A stretch of DNA of 64,000 bases from an uncultured Porphyromonadaceae bacterium (GCA_902489275.1 CABTZK010000006.1:25709-89708); one strand, 5' to 3'. Positions 54,566 through 63,889 are shown, counted from the first letter of the stretch. Made by a program: numbers and translations. The notes: generated by a model from the letters alone, not told the origin.

Positions 54566-54868
54566 TTTTGCCTATATGCGCGACGCTTTAGATGCCTGCG
54601 AGTGTTGAAAGACCCAGGCGGAGGGTAGAGCGTGTTAGTGGTGTGAAAAATCACGAGGGGAATGTGGAACCTTGTCTAATTTCTGATTCTCAAGCGGTAA
54701 AAATCAAGAAATGTATTGAATACCAGGATGATAGCACAATTTAGACAGCTTGCCAAAAAAATCACAAATCTAAAAATGTGCTGCACGGTGTAAAAGAAGT
54801 TTAAAAAACAGAATGGATTGAAATCATCACGAGGTGGCGGATGCAAGATGAAAAAACAAGTTTTTGAT
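54566..54868. other. Intergenic region before the ybeY promoter
   Basis: About 300 bases with no gene seen. An upstream in-frame extension of ybeY to 54818 exists, but the promoter lies inside it. Confidence 0.5.
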
Positions 54869-54899
54869 TTTGTATTGCACTTGATTTGCATTATCTTTG
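54869..54899 (+). promoter_or_regulatory. Promoter of the ybeY operon
   Basis: TTTG (54869-54872), 19-base spacer, TATCTTTG (54892-54899). It matches the methyltransferase promoter at 13929 at most positions, including the stretch TTTTGTATTGC and a further TTGCA in the spacer. It lies inside the longest open frame, so it decides the ybeY start. Confidence 0.75.
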
Positions 54900-54922
54900 T
54901 AGGCATCAATCTGATTAGGGTG

Positions 54923-55360
54923 ATGATAGAAATCAGCTACATGACCGAAAATGTGCAGTTGCCCGACTTGAACCACGAGACGTTGCAGGCTTGGATAGAG
55001 GAGGTGGCGCAAAAACACGGGAAGAGGGTAGGGCACTTGACCTATATCTTCTGCGACGACCCCTATATTCTAAAAACCAACATCGAGTTCCTCGGTCATG
55101 ACTACTATACCGACATCATTACCTTTGACTATAGCAATAGTCGCCGCATCAGTGGCGACATGGTGATTAGCCTTGACACAGTGAGGACCAACGCCGAACG
55201 CTTCTCTAAGAGCTACAGCGAAGAGTTGATGCGCGTCATCATTCATGGCGTGCTCCACTTGTGCGGTGTCAACGATAAGGGACCGGGTGAGCGCGAAATC
55301 ATGGAACAACATGAAAACGATGCGCTTGCCATGCTCGCAACGAATAGTTCGAACGCATGA
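54923..55360 (+). CDS. ybeY: Endoribonuclease YbeY (16S rRNA maturation)
   Basis: 145 residues from the ATG at 54923 (GTG at 54920 is possible), which fits the family length; the frame is open to 54818, but the promoter at 54869-54899 lies inside that part. YbeY is a zinc-dependent RNase for 16S 3'-end processing and ribosome quality control. The zinc motif reads HGVLHLCGVND: the first two His are kept, but the usual third His is Asp. YYTDIITFDY matches the substrate-groove motif. Its stop overlaps the mnmG start (ATGA). Confidence 0.92.
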   Translation: MIEISYMTENVQLPDLNHETLQAWIEEVAQKHGKRVGHLTYIFCDDPYILKTNIEFLGHDYYTDIITFDYSNSRRISGDMVISLDTVRTNAERFSKSYSEELMRVIIHGVLHLCGVNDKGPGEREIMEQHENDALAMLATNSSNA

Positions 55361-57234
55361 GATACGACTACGACGTCATAGTGATTGGAGCCGGTCACGC
55401 CGGTTGTGAGGCTGCTTGTGCTGCTGCACGGCTGGGCAGTGTCACGCTGCTCATCACGATGGATATGAACAAGATTGCGCAGATGAGTTGCAATCCTGCT
55501 GTGGGTGGAATTGCTAAGGGTCAGATAGTGAGGGAAATAGATGCTCTTGGCGGACAAATGGGCATTGTGACCGACCGCTCCAGCATTCAATTTCGCATGC
55601 TCAATCGCTCCAAAGGACCCGCCATGTGGAGTCCACGCAGCCAAACCGACCGCATCAAGTTTATTGCCAACTGGCGCGCTGTCATCGAAAACACGCCAAA
55701 CCTCTATATGTGGCAGGATAGTGCCACAAGCCTCGTGGTGGAGCAGGGGAGCGTGGCGGGTGTGAAAACCGCTTTTGGGGTTACTTTCAGGGCTAAGGCT
55801 GTGGTCCTCACGGCAGGCACGTTTCTCAATGGCCTCATGCACGTGGGGTCCGTGCAATTGCAGGGTGGGAGAGTGGCCGAGCCGCCCTCGCACGGCATCA
55901 CCGAGCAGCTGCAAAGCATGGGATTTGAGGCCCACCGCATGAAGACGGGTACGCCAGTACGCATCGACTCGCGCACGGTCGACTTCTCGCAATGCGTCAT
56001 TCAGGAAGGGGAGCGGGATTTTCACCATTTCTCGTTTCTTCCCGATGTTCATAGCGAGCTCAAGCAGCGTCCTTGTTGGATGATATACACCAATAGGGAA
56101 GTCCATGAGATTTTGAGTGCCTCCATTTCGGAATCACCGCTATATAATGGTCAAATCCAAAGTATTGGGCCGCGTTACTGCCCCTCGATAGAGACGAAAT
56201 TGGTCACTTTCCCCGACAAAGAGAGCCACCTGCTGTTCTTAGAGCCAGAAGGGGAGCGTACCAACGAGATGTACCTGAACGGTTTCTCGTCGAGTATGCC
56301 GTGGCGGGTGCAAATCGACGCGCTTAGCCGCATCCCAGCACTACGCAATGCACAAATCTATCGTCCAGGCTATGCGATCGAGTATGACTATTTCGACCCC
56401 ACGCAACTGCTTCACAGTTTAGAGACAAAACGAGTGAGGAACCTGTTTTTTGCAGGCCAGGTCAATGGGACCACGGGCTATGAGGAGGCAGCCGGCCAAG
56501 GGCTGATTGCCGGCATCAATGCCCACCAAAAGGTTGCGGGGGGAGATCCATTCGTGTTGGGTCGCCAGGAGGCCTACATCGGCGTGCTGATTGATGACTT
56601 GGTGACCAAGGGAGTCGATGAGCCTTACCGCATGTTTACCAGCCGAGCCGAACACCGCATCTTGCTTCGGCAAGACGATGCCGACTTGCGCCTGACGGAG
56701 CGCAGCTACAAGTTGGGGTTGGCAACGCCGTCGCGCTACGGCCTCATGCAATCGAAATGGCGCCAGGTCGACCGCTTGATTGAGTTCACCAAGACTTGCC
56801 GAGTCAAGGCCGCTACCGTTAACCCCGAGTTTGAGAAGTTGGGACTCCAACCTCTTAAACAGGGCGCTAAACTGTTTGACTTGATTTTACGCCCGCAGCT
56901 GAACGTTTCAGCGCTGGCCGCCATGATTCCCGATTTCCTGGCCGCGATTCACGAAGTGGAGCAGGGCAGGAGAGAGGAAATCATAGAAGCGGCCGAAATT
57001 AAGATCAAGTACAATGGTTACATTGAGCGCGAAGAGCTCATAGCGGCAAAAATCGGACGACTCGACCAAGTGAAAATCAAAGGGAAATTCAACTATAGCG
57101 AAATTCGCTCGCTTTCAACAGAGGCGCGTCAGAAACTTCAGCGCGTCAACCCCGAGACCATTGGCCAGGCCTCGCGCATCCCAGGCATCTCGCCGAGCGA
57201 TGTGAGTATATTGCTTTTGCTTTTAGGCAGATAG
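55357..57234 (+). CDS. mnmG: tRNA uridine-5-carboxymethylaminomethyl modification enzyme, FAD-binding subunit
   Basis: 625 residues. With MnmE it installs the cmnm5 group at uridine 34 of several tRNAs. The FAD-binding VIGAGHAGCEAACAAARLG is at the start, followed by CNPAVGGIAKGQIVREIDALGG near residue 46, GTFLNG near 151, the second conserved block NGTTGYEEAAGQGLIAGINA near 368, and a C-terminal helical domain with RIPGISPSDVSILLLLLGR at the end. It overlaps ybeY by four bases. A parS site follows eight bases after the stop, before apt. Confidence 0.97.
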   Translation: MRYDYDVIVIGAGHAGCEAACAAARLGSVTLLITMDMNKIAQMSCNPAVGGIAKGQIVREIDALGGQMGIVTDRSSIQFRMLNRSKGPAMWSPRSQTDRIKFIANWRAVIENTPNLYMWQDSATSLVVEQGSVAGVKTAFGVTFRAKAVVLTAGTFLNGLMHVGSVQLQGGRVAEPPSHGITEQLQSMGFEAHRMKTGTPVRIDSRTVDFSQCVIQEGERDFHHFSFLPDVHSELKQRPCWMIYTNREVHEILSASISESPLYNGQIQSIGPRYCPSIETKLVTFPDKESHLLFLEPEGERTNEMYLNGFSSSMPWRVQIDALSRIPALRNAQIYRPGYAIEYDYFDPTQLLHSLETKRVRNLFFAGQVNGTTGYEEAAGQGLIAGINAHQKVAGGDPFVLGRQEAYIGVLIDDLVTKGVDEPYRMFTSRAEHRILLRQDDADLRLTERSYKLGLATPSRYGLMQSKWRQVDRLIEFTKTCRVKAATVNPEFEKLGLQPLKQGAKLFDLILRPQLNVSALAAMIPDFLAAIHEVEQGRREEIIEAAEIKIKYNGYIEREELIAAKIGRLDQVKIKGKFNYSEIRSLSTEARQKLQRVNPETIGQASRIPGISPSDVSILLLLLGR

Positions 57235-57242
57235 CCTGAAAA

Positions 57243-57258
57243 TGTTCCACGTGAAACA
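57243..57258. promoter_or_regulatory. parS: parS centromere site (ParB/Spo0J binding)
   Basis: The 16 bases TGTTCCACGTGAAACA agree exactly with the widely conserved bacterial parS consensus TGTTNCACGTGAAACA. ParB loads here to organise the origin region and recruit SMC. The site lies between mnmG and apt, about 18 kb from the candidate origin. It also makes an apparent N-terminal extension MFHVKQ in the apt frame, which is an artefact. Confidence 0.85.
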
Positions 57259-57295
57259 ATTGTATGATGTAAAATCGTTTAAACTAAATAGTGTG

Positions 57296-57832
57296 ATGAG
57301 ACAAGAAGATTTAGAGAAAGTAAAGTCTGTTGTGCGCAACATCCCCGACTTTCCCGCCAAGGGAATTCAGTTCAAGGACCTCACGACGGTATTCAAAGAC
57401 CCCGAAGCGTTCCGCATGGTTCGCGAGGCGATGAGGGACCTTTACCGTGGAAAAGGTGTGACCAAGGTGGTGGGTATCGAGGCTCGCGGCTTTATTGGCG
57501 GGGCAATCCTCGCCGCTGACTTAGGGGCTGGCTTTGTGCCCCTGCGCAAGCCCGGTAAACTGCCTGCCGAGACGGTGAAGAAAACCTATCGCAAGGAATA
57601 TGGAACCGATACGATAGAAATTCATAAAGATGCCATTACGCCCGATGACATCGTTGTAATCCATGACGACCTGCTTGCGACAGGCGGCACGATGATGGCT
57701 GCCTATGAGTTGGTGCAGTCAATGCGCCCGAAGAAAGTTTACGTGAACTTCATCTGTGGGTTGAACTTCCTCAACGGGCGGTCGCTTTTCCCCGACGACC
57801 TCGAAGTGACCACGCTCTTTGACTTTGATTAG
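57296..57832 (+). CDS. apt: Adenine phosphoribosyltransferase
   Basis: 178 residues from the ATG at 57296; the frame is open from 57242, but those 18 codons cover the parS site and are not part of the family. It salvages adenine to AMP with PRPP. IPDFPAKGIQFKDLTTVF at the start, GIEARGFIGGAILAADLG near residue 62, the flexible loop PLRKPGKLPAETV and the PRPP-binding VVIHDDLLATGGTM near residue 119 are all present. It probably belongs to the ybeY-mnmG transcript. Confidence 0.96.
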   Translation: MRQEDLEKVKSVVRNIPDFPAKGIQFKDLTTVFKDPEAFRMVREAMRDLYRGKGVTKVVGIEARGFIGGAILAADLGAGFVPLRKPGKLPAETVKKTYRKEYGTDTIEIHKDAITPDDIVVIHDDLLATGGTMMAAYELVQSMRPKKVYVNFICGLNFLNGRSLFPDDLEVTTLFDFD

Positions 57833-57918
57833 GGGAAGCGCACCCCTGCAAGTGGCAGTCTCGCTGCGCTTGCCGCTTAGATGGTTATTGGAAATAGGTC
57901 AGTGAATTGTCAGCTGTG

Positions 57919-59733
57919 ATGAGAGACGAGTTGAAACTCAAGGTGAGCCTTTTGCCCGATAATCCTGGCGTGTACCTGTACTACAACCAGGAAGGAACGG
58001 TGATCTATGTGGGCAAGGCCAAACGGCTTAAGCGCCGTGTGAGCTCCTATTTCAATCGAGTTCACCCAGTGGCGCGCACCAATATCCTTGTTCGCCACAT
58101 CTGGGACTTGAAATACATTGTGGTCAACAGCGAAGAGGAAGCGCTTGACCTGGAGAATAGCCTCATCAAGGAGTATCAGCCTCGTTACAATGTCATGCTC
58201 AAGGATGACAAGTCCTATCCCTGGATAGCCGTCACCAAGGACCCGTACCCTCGTGTGTACCTTACCCGCGAGCGTCTCTCACGGGGGATAAAGTATTTTG
58301 GCCCTTATCCCAAGGTCGAGGTGGCGCATGCGCTTATCGACACTTTAAGGCAAATTTACCCGATCCGGTCGTGCCGGTACCTGTTGACACACGAGGTCGT
58401 AGAGTCGAAAAAAATCCGCTTGTGCCTCCAGTACCATATCAAGAACTGCGAGGGCTGTTGCCAGGGCTATGTGTCGCCTGAACAATATGCGATTTACATC
58501 GATGAAATCAAGCAAATCCTGAATGGCGACACCAAGCAGGTGAGCGACTACTTGATGAGTGAAATGAGCCGATTGTCCCGTGAGTTGAAATTTGAGGAAG
58601 CCAATGTGCTGAAGCGCAAGTATTTGCTCATTGAGAAATACCGCGCCAAATCGGCCATTGTAAGTCCGTCGATTCACAACATCGATGTGTTTTCGCTCAT
58701 TCGTGACGATACTTCGGCCTATGTCAACTACCTGCATGTGCGCAACGGCAGCATCGTGCAGAGTCTCACATTAGAATATAAGTTTATGGATGCCGATAGC
58801 GACGAGACCAACGAGGAATTACTCTCGACAGCGATACGGGAGATTCGCGAGCGTTTCAAGGAGCAGTATGCCACCGATTCCGTGAAAGAGGCGCTGGTCA
58901 ATATCATGCCTGATTTCTCGTTGTCGGGCGTGGATTTCATTGTTCCGCTGCGTGGAGAAAAGCGCAAGCTCCTGGGCATTTCTGTCAAAAATGCCGAGCA
59001 GTACCGGATCGATAAGCTCAAGCGCTTGGAAAAGCTCAATCCCGAGCAGCGTGCCATGCGCACGCTCACGGCTATGCAAAAAGACCTTCATCTCTCGGTG
59101 CTTCCGCATCACATTGAGTGTTTCGATAACTCCAACACAGGCGGCAGCAATGCAGTGGCCAGTTGCGTGGTATTCCGCAACGCTAAGCCCTCTAAAAAGG
59201 AGTATCGCTCGTTTAATATCAAGACGGTGGAGGGCCCCGATGACTACGCCTCGATGCGTGAGGTGATCATGCGCCGCTACAGCCGCCTGCTGAGCGAGGG
59301 TGAAGCGTTGCCCCAACTCATTGTCCTCGACGGTGGCAAGGGGCAATTGAGCAGTGCCGTGGAGGTTCTCGAAGAGCTTGGATTGCGCAAGCGTATTGCG
59401 GCCATTGGCATAGCCAAGCGCATGAACGAGATTTATTTTCCAGGCGATAGCGTGCCCCTCTTTATTGACCTCAATAGTGAAACCATCAAGGTCATTCAGC
59501 GGATTCGAGACGAGGCTCACCGCTTTGGCATCAAGCATCACCGCAACCGCCGCAGCAAGTCGCAGGTGAGGAGCGCGCTTGACGACATCCCTGGGGTAGG
59601 GCCAAAAACGAAGCAATTGCTTATCAAGAAGTTCAAGAGCCTTAAGCGCATCAAGGAAACATCCATCGATGAGCTCACTGCCGCAGTGGGTGAGAAAAAA
59701 GCGTTAGCCTTAAAAAAACACCTTCTTTCTTGA
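57919..59733 (+). CDS. uvrC: UvrABC excinuclease subunit C
   Basis: 604 residues from the ATG at 57919 (upstream TTG and GTG are less likely). UvrC makes both incisions in nucleotide excision repair. The N-terminal GIY-YIG nuclease (about 13-95: NPGVYLYYNQEGTVIYVGKA), the UvrB-interacting UVR segment near 200-235, the RNase H-like C-terminal nuclease (ECFDNSNTGGSNAVAS, LIVLDGGKGQLSSA) and the terminal tandem helix-hairpin-helix (LDDIPGVGPKTKQLL) are present in the right order and length. It lies 86 bases after apt. Confidence 0.96.
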   Translation: MRDELKLKVSLLPDNPGVYLYYNQEGTVIYVGKAKRLKRRVSSYFNRVHPVARTNILVRHIWDLKYIVVNSEEEALDLENSLIKEYQPRYNVMLKDDKSYPWIAVTKDPYPRVYLTRERLSRGIKYFGPYPKVEVAHALIDTLRQIYPIRSCRYLLTHEVVESKKIRLCLQYHIKNCEGCCQGYVSPEQYAIYIDEIKQILNGDTKQVSDYLMSEMSRLSRELKFEEANVLKRKYLLIEKYRAKSAIVSPSIHNIDVFSLIRDDTSAYVNYLHVRNGSIVQSLTLEYKFMDADSDETNEELLSTAIREIRERFKEQYATDSVKEALVNIMPDFSLSGVDFIVPLRGEKRKLLGISVKNAEQYRIDKLKRLEKLNPEQRAMRTLTAMQKDLHLSVLPHHIECFDNSNTGGSNAVASCVVFRNAKPSKKEYRSFNIKTVEGPDDYASMREVIMRRYSRLLSEGEALPQLIVLDGGKGQLSSAVEVLEELGLRKRIAAIGIAKRMNEIYFPGDSVPLFIDLNSETIKVIQRIRDEAHRFGIKHHRNRRSKSQVRSALDDIPGVGPKTKQLLIKKFKSLKRIKETSIDELTAAVGEKKALALKKHLLS

Positions 59734-59920
59734 TAGGTTCCCAATTCTCGCCAAGGGTGGCTTCCCTTGACTGCAAAAGTTTGCATAACTATCTGTTATA
59801 CAAATAGTTGTACTTTCATGTACACCAAAATTCTTCTTTCTCTATCATGCCCTTTTTCTCGCATTGATGCCGCTGGAGATAGTGTGTGAGCCTGTGGTGC
59901 GAGTTGATAAGTGATTGAAT

Positions 59921-59951
59921 TTTGTTATTGTTGCAGATTTCACTAACTTTG
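59921..59951 (+). promoter_or_regulatory. Promoter of the GH3-family gene
   Basis: TTTG (59921-59924), 19-base spacer, TAACTTTG (59944-59951), about 28 bases before the ATG. The rest of the gap after uvrC (59734-59920) shows nothing else. Confidence 0.75.
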
Positions 59952-59979
59952 CGAGCACTTGTAACTTGAAAATGGAGTC

Positions 59980-61497
59980 ATGATAGATTTTACACCACTG
60001 GTGAGGAAACACTTGATGACACGGCTGCACGAGCAGTTGCGTTACAAGGACTATGCCGATTCGATCCAGCAAGGTGAATTGGTGAAACTCATCGAGAACG
60101 CGGCGCTCACCGAGATAGGGCGCACCTACGACTTCTCGCACATGAGAACCTACCGTCAATTTGCCTCAACGGTGCCGCTTTACACCTATGAGCAGCTCCA
60201 ACCGCAAATCATGCGCATGATGCAAGGCCAGGCCGATGTGCTGTGGCCAGGCAAAACCTTCGATTTTGCGCAGTCGAGCGGAACCAGTGGCAAGAGCAAG
60301 TATATTCCCGTCACAGCCGCCTCGCTCAAGCGCAACCACTACCGCGGAGCGAGCGACGCGGTGTCGCACTACCTCAATTTGAATCCCGGGAGCAAGCTTT
60401 TCAGCGGCAAGGCGCTCATTCTTGGCGGCAGTTTCGCCAACCATGTCCAGGATTTGCGTCCCGGTACGCGCGTGGGCGACCTGAGCGCCACGCTCATCAG
60501 GAAGATTCCTGCATGGGCGGGGCTGTTTCGTGTGCCCAACAAAAGAATCGCGCTGCTGGAAAATTGGGAGGAAAAACTTCCCTTGCTCGTCGAAGCCAGT
60601 GTGAAGGAGAATGTCACCAACCTATCGGGCGTGCCCTCATGGTTTCTCACGGTGCTTATTGAGGTGATGAAGCGCGAGGGTGCAAAGTCGATTCATGAGG
60701 TGTGGCCTAACTTGGAAGTGTTTTTTCACGGAGGCATCGCCTTTGCGCCCTATCGCAAGCAATTTGAGAGCATTTGCGACAGGAGCAAGATGCACTTCAT
60801 CGACACCTACAATGCCAGCGAGGGATTTTTTGCCGTGCAAAGCGACTGGGAATCGACGGCTATGCTGCTGCTGCTCGATGTGGGGGTGTTCTATGAGTTC
60901 ATTCCCATGGAGGACGTGGATAGCGCAACGCCCGATGTGCTTCCCGCATGGGAGGTAGAGTCCGGCAAGACCTACGAGCTGGTGATTACCGCTTGTAACG
61001 GGCTGTGGCGCTATCGCATAGGCGACACCGTGACCATCGAGCAAACCCGCCCGCTGAAGATCAAGATCGCAGGACGGACTCGCAGCTTTATCAACGCCTT
61101 TGGCGAGGAATTGATGGTGCACAATGCCGACGAGGCCATCGCTCGTGCCTCCGCCGCGACGGGTACCCAAGTGCTCAACTACACCGTTGCGCCGGTCTAT
61201 GCCAGCGACAGCACACGAGGCCGGCACGAGTGGCTCATCGAGTTTGCCGTCGAGCCCGAGGATAAGCAAGAGTTCATGAGCGTGCTCGACGAGCAGCTCA
61301 AGCGCGGCAACAGTGACTACGAGGCCAAGCGCAGTGGCGGCATCTTCCTCGACGCCCCATCGCTTGTGGTGGCGCGGCGTGGCGTGTTTGACGACTGGCT
61401 GGCGTCTACGGGCAAGTTGGGCGGCCAGCGCAAGATTCCCCGGCTGAGCAATAGCCGAGAGGTGATTGACGCGATACTTCAATTCAATAAAAGATAA
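59980..61497 (+). CDS. GH3-family acyl-adenylate-forming enzyme
   Basis: 505 residues, homologous in layout to plant GH3 amido synthetases. The ATP-binding P-loop FDFAQSSGTSGKSKYIP is near residue 95, the acyl-binding and adenylate motifs include FIDTYNASEGFF near 270 and NGLWRYRIGDTV near 342, and a C-terminal cap follows (RTRSFINAFGEEL). In plants GH3 couples acyl acids such as auxin to amino acids; the substrate of the Bacteroidetes members is unknown. The two downstream membrane-protein genes start 15 and 302 bases after its stop and may be cotranscribed. Confidence 0.9.
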   Translation: MIDFTPLVRKHLMTRLHEQLRYKDYADSIQQGELVKLIENAALTEIGRTYDFSHMRTYRQFASTVPLYTYEQLQPQIMRMMQGQADVLWPGKTFDFAQSSGTSGKSKYIPVTAASLKRNHYRGASDAVSHYLNLNPGSKLFSGKALILGGSFANHVQDLRPGTRVGDLSATLIRKIPAWAGLFRVPNKRIALLENWEEKLPLLVEASVKENVTNLSGVPSWFLTVLIEVMKREGAKSIHEVWPNLEVFFHGGIAFAPYRKQFESICDRSKMHFIDTYNASEGFFAVQSDWESTAMLLLLDVGVFYEFIPMEDVDSATPDVLPAWEVESGKTYELVITACNGLWRYRIGDTVTIEQTRPLKIKIAGRTRSFINAFGEELMVHNADEAIARASAATGTQVLNYTVAPVYASDSTRGRHEWLIEFAVEPEDKQEFMSVLDEQLKRGNSDYEAKRSGGIFLDAPSLVVARRGVFDDWLASTGKLGGQRKIPRLSNSREVIDAILQFNKR

Positions 61498-61512
61498 AAA
61501 ATCGAACAACCG

Positions 61513-61767
61513 ATGAGCAAAGGAAAGTTTAAGATCGTGGCTTTTCTCACCATGCTGCCAGTGCTGTGCTGGCCGTTGATGATGACCCATGTCGACCATG
61601 TTGACACCCCTACGGAGCGGTTCCTCATGTTGGCTATGCCCGTTTACGCCATCGCGTCGGGCTATTTTGCTGTGAATGCCTATCATGAGCGTCCCGAGGT
61701 GTCATGGGTGCTCATTGCCGTGCAATGGCTCGCCTATGCGGCATTCATGGGCTTGATTTATCTATAA
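61513..61767 (+). CDS. Small membrane protein, function unknown
   Basis: 84 residues with three hydrophobic segments (about 8-24, 38-55 and 64-83) joined by a short loop with His and Asp (THVDHVDTPTERF). No family was recognised. It sits between the GH3 gene and the LtaS-like gene on the same strand with short gaps (15 and 32 bases), so it is probably in the same operon. Confidence 0.7.
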   Translation: MSKGKFKIVAFLTMLPVLCWPLMMTHVDHVDTPTERFLMLAMPVYAIASGYFAVNAYHERPEVSWVLIAVQWLAYAAFMGLIYL

Positions 61768-61799
61768 AAACCGCTCAACTTCACGATCTGCTCCTAACG

Positions 61800-63746
61800 A
61801 TGAGAATAAAAGCTATTCGTCACACCAATCTCGGCGCAGTGGCCATCAATATGCTGGTCGCTTATCTTGTGATGATGATCACGAGAGTGGTGTTTTTCTT
61901 CGTGAACTGGACGACCTTTGTTCCCTACATGAGCTGGTCGCTGGCTGGCACCATGCTCAAGGGCGCGTGGGTGTTCGACACCTCGGCGCTGCTCTATCTC
62001 AACGCTGCCTACATTGTGCTGGCGCTGCTGCCCATTCCGCAAAAGGAGACGCGCTTTTTCGACAACATCTTGAAGTGGATCTATGTGGTGACCAATGCGG
62101 CTGGCGCCGCTGCCAATCTCATGGACTCGGTCTATGTGCAGTACACGGGTCGCCGGACCACGATCTCGGTGTTCAGCGAGTTTGCCAACGAAAATAACGT
62201 GGCCTCAATCCTCCTCGGCGAGACGGCCAAGCATTGGTATCTCATTCTGGTGTTCCTGTTTTGCCTGTTGCTGCTTTGGGGATGTTTCGCGAGGCCAAAC
62301 AGCGCCGTCTGGGGCAAGAAATGGCACTATTATGTAGCACAGGCCGTTTCGCTCATGATAGTTGTTCCCGTAGCCATTGTGGGCATGAGAGGCAGTGTCA
62401 CGGCTGGCACGAAGCCCATCACCATCAATAACGCCAATCAGTATGTCAACCGCCCCATCGAGGGAACGGTAGTGCTCAACACGCCGTTCACGCTCATTCG
62501 CTCGATAGGGCACAAGCCTTTCGTCGACCCAAAGTATATGTCGCAGCAAGAGATGCAGTCAACCTATGTGCCCATCATCTATCCCGACAGCGCAGCCGTC
62601 GCGGTGAGGAAAAACGTGGTCGTCCTGATTGTGGAGAGCATGGGCAAGGAGTACATTGGGGCTTATAACGATTACAAGGGACACATGCCCTTCATCGACT
62701 CGCTGGTGAGCCAAAGCATGACGTTCCGTTACAGCTATGCCAACGGGCGCAAGTCGATGGATGCGATGCCCAGCGTGCTGTCGGGCATTCCCATGATGGT
62801 GGAGCCGTTTTTCCTCACGCCTGCCACGTTCAACGATGTGCACGGCTTGCCAGGCATGCTCAAGAGCCGTGGCTATTACAGTGCCTTCTTCCATGGCGCG
62901 CACAACATCTCGATGGGATTCAGCGCCTTTGCCCACAGCATTGGCTTTGACAGCTACATCGGGCTCGACGAGTATTGCCAGTCGAGGAATCCCAATTATC
63001 ACGGCATGAAGGACTTTGATGGAAAGTGGGCGATTTATGACGAGCCGTTTCTGCAATTCATGCTCGACCAGGTGAACACGTTCAAGCAGCCATTTGTGGT
63101 GGGCGCGTTCACCGCCTCGTCCCACGAGCCCTACCATATCCCCGAACAGTATGAGAACGTGTTCAAAGGGGGCGGCTTGCCCATCTACAAAGCCGTGAGT
63201 TACACCGACATGGCGTTGAGGCGCTTTTTTGAGCGAGCCAGCAGGCAGCCGTGGTACCAAAACACGATATTTGTGCTTTGCGCCGACCATACCAATTTGC
63301 ACGAGCATCCGCAATACATGACCGACTTAGGGCTCTACAGCATCCCCATCATCTTCTACACGCCCGACGGCAGCCTGACGCCTGCCATGCGCAGCGACGT
63401 GATTGCCCAGCAGACCGACATCATGCCCACGCTCATGCACCTGTTGGGCTACGACAAGCCCTACGTGGCCTTTGGATGCGACTTGATGTCGACACCGCCC
63501 GAGCAAACTTGGGCGTTCAACTACAACAATGGCGTGTACCAGTACCTGAAAGGCGACTTGATGCTGCAATTCGACGGCACTAAGGCCGTGGGCCTGTATC
63601 GCTTTAAAAGCGACCCCCTGCTCAAGCGTAACCTCGTGGGAAAACTCCCCCAGCAGGCCTTGCTCGAAAAAGCGATCAAGGCGCTCATCCAGCAATACAT
63701 GCAGCGCATGAACGGCAACCAGCTCATCTTGCGCGGCCATTCCTAA
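61800..63746 (+). CDS. LTA synthase-like alkaline phosphatase-superfamily membrane enzyme
   Basis: 648 residues from the ATG at 61800; an earlier in-frame GTG at 61704 overlaps the small membrane protein gene and is rejected. Five N-terminal transmembrane helices (to about residue 190) precede a periplasmic sulfatase-fold domain. Metal and nucleophile motifs are VVLIVESMGKEY (Glu near residue 281), GRKSMDAMPSVLSGIP near 317 and CADHTNLHEH near 496. In Gram-negatives such enzymes transfer phosphoglycerol or phosphoethanolamine to lipids, glycans or lipid A; which one is unknown. The gene ends a G-rich run of leading-strand-like genes. Confidence 0.88.
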   Translation: MRIKAIRHTNLGAVAINMLVAYLVMMITRVVFFFVNWTTFVPYMSWSLAGTMLKGAWVFDTSALLYLNAAYIVLALLPIPQKETRFFDNILKWIYVVTNAAGAAANLMDSVYVQYTGRRTTISVFSEFANENNVASILLGETAKHWYLILVFLFCLLLLWGCFARPNSAVWGKKWHYYVAQAVSLMIVVPVAIVGMRGSVTAGTKPITINNANQYVNRPIEGTVVLNTPFTLIRSIGHKPFVDPKYMSQQEMQSTYVPIIYPDSAAVAVRKNVVVLIVESMGKEYIGAYNDYKGHMPFIDSLVSQSMTFRYSYANGRKSMDAMPSVLSGIPMMVEPFFLTPATFNDVHGLPGMLKSRGYYSAFFHGAHNISMGFSAFAHSIGFDSYIGLDEYCQSRNPNYHGMKDFDGKWAIYDEPFLQFMLDQVNTFKQPFVVGAFTASSHEPYHIPEQYENVFKGGGLPIYKAVSYTDMALRRFFERASRQPWYQNTIFVLCADHTNLHEHPQYMTDLGLYSIPIIFYTPDGSLTPAMRSDVIAQQTDIMPTLMHLLGYDKPYVAFGCDLMSTPPEQTWAFNYNNGVYQYLKGDLMLQFDGTKAVGLYRFKSDPLLKRNLVGKLPQQALLEKAIKALIQQYMQRMNGNQLILRGHS

Positions 63747-63837
63747 GCAGTCGTGTCGCGCAGAGGCATTTCTCTCGCATTTTGTGGAAGCAAAAAGCGG
63801 TGTCGCCATCACTTGACTCATCCAAAATGGATTTTTT

Positions 63838-63869
63838 TTTGTGGATTAGCGAATTTAGTGTTATCTTTG
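63838..63869 (+). promoter_or_regulatory. tRNA operon promoter
   Basis: TTTG (63838-63841), 20-base spacer, TATCTTTG (63862-63869), about 20 bases before tRNA-Pro. The element matches the Bacteroidetes consensus at all positions. Confidence 0.8.
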
Positions 63870-63889
63870 CAGCGCTTTTCAAACAATGA

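Noticed and set aside
54818..54922. Upstream extension of the ybeY frame with a hydrophobic stretch
   Set aside because: A full promoter lies inside it, and YbeY is normally a soluble protein of about 140-150 residues without a membrane anchor.
57242..57295. N-terminal extension MFHVKQ of the apt protein
   Set aside because: The codons are the parS site; the family begins at the ATG at 57296.
60637..61686. A 349-codon minus-strand open frame over the GH3 gene
   Set aside because: It is antisense to a gene with recognisable ATP-binding and adenylation motifs.
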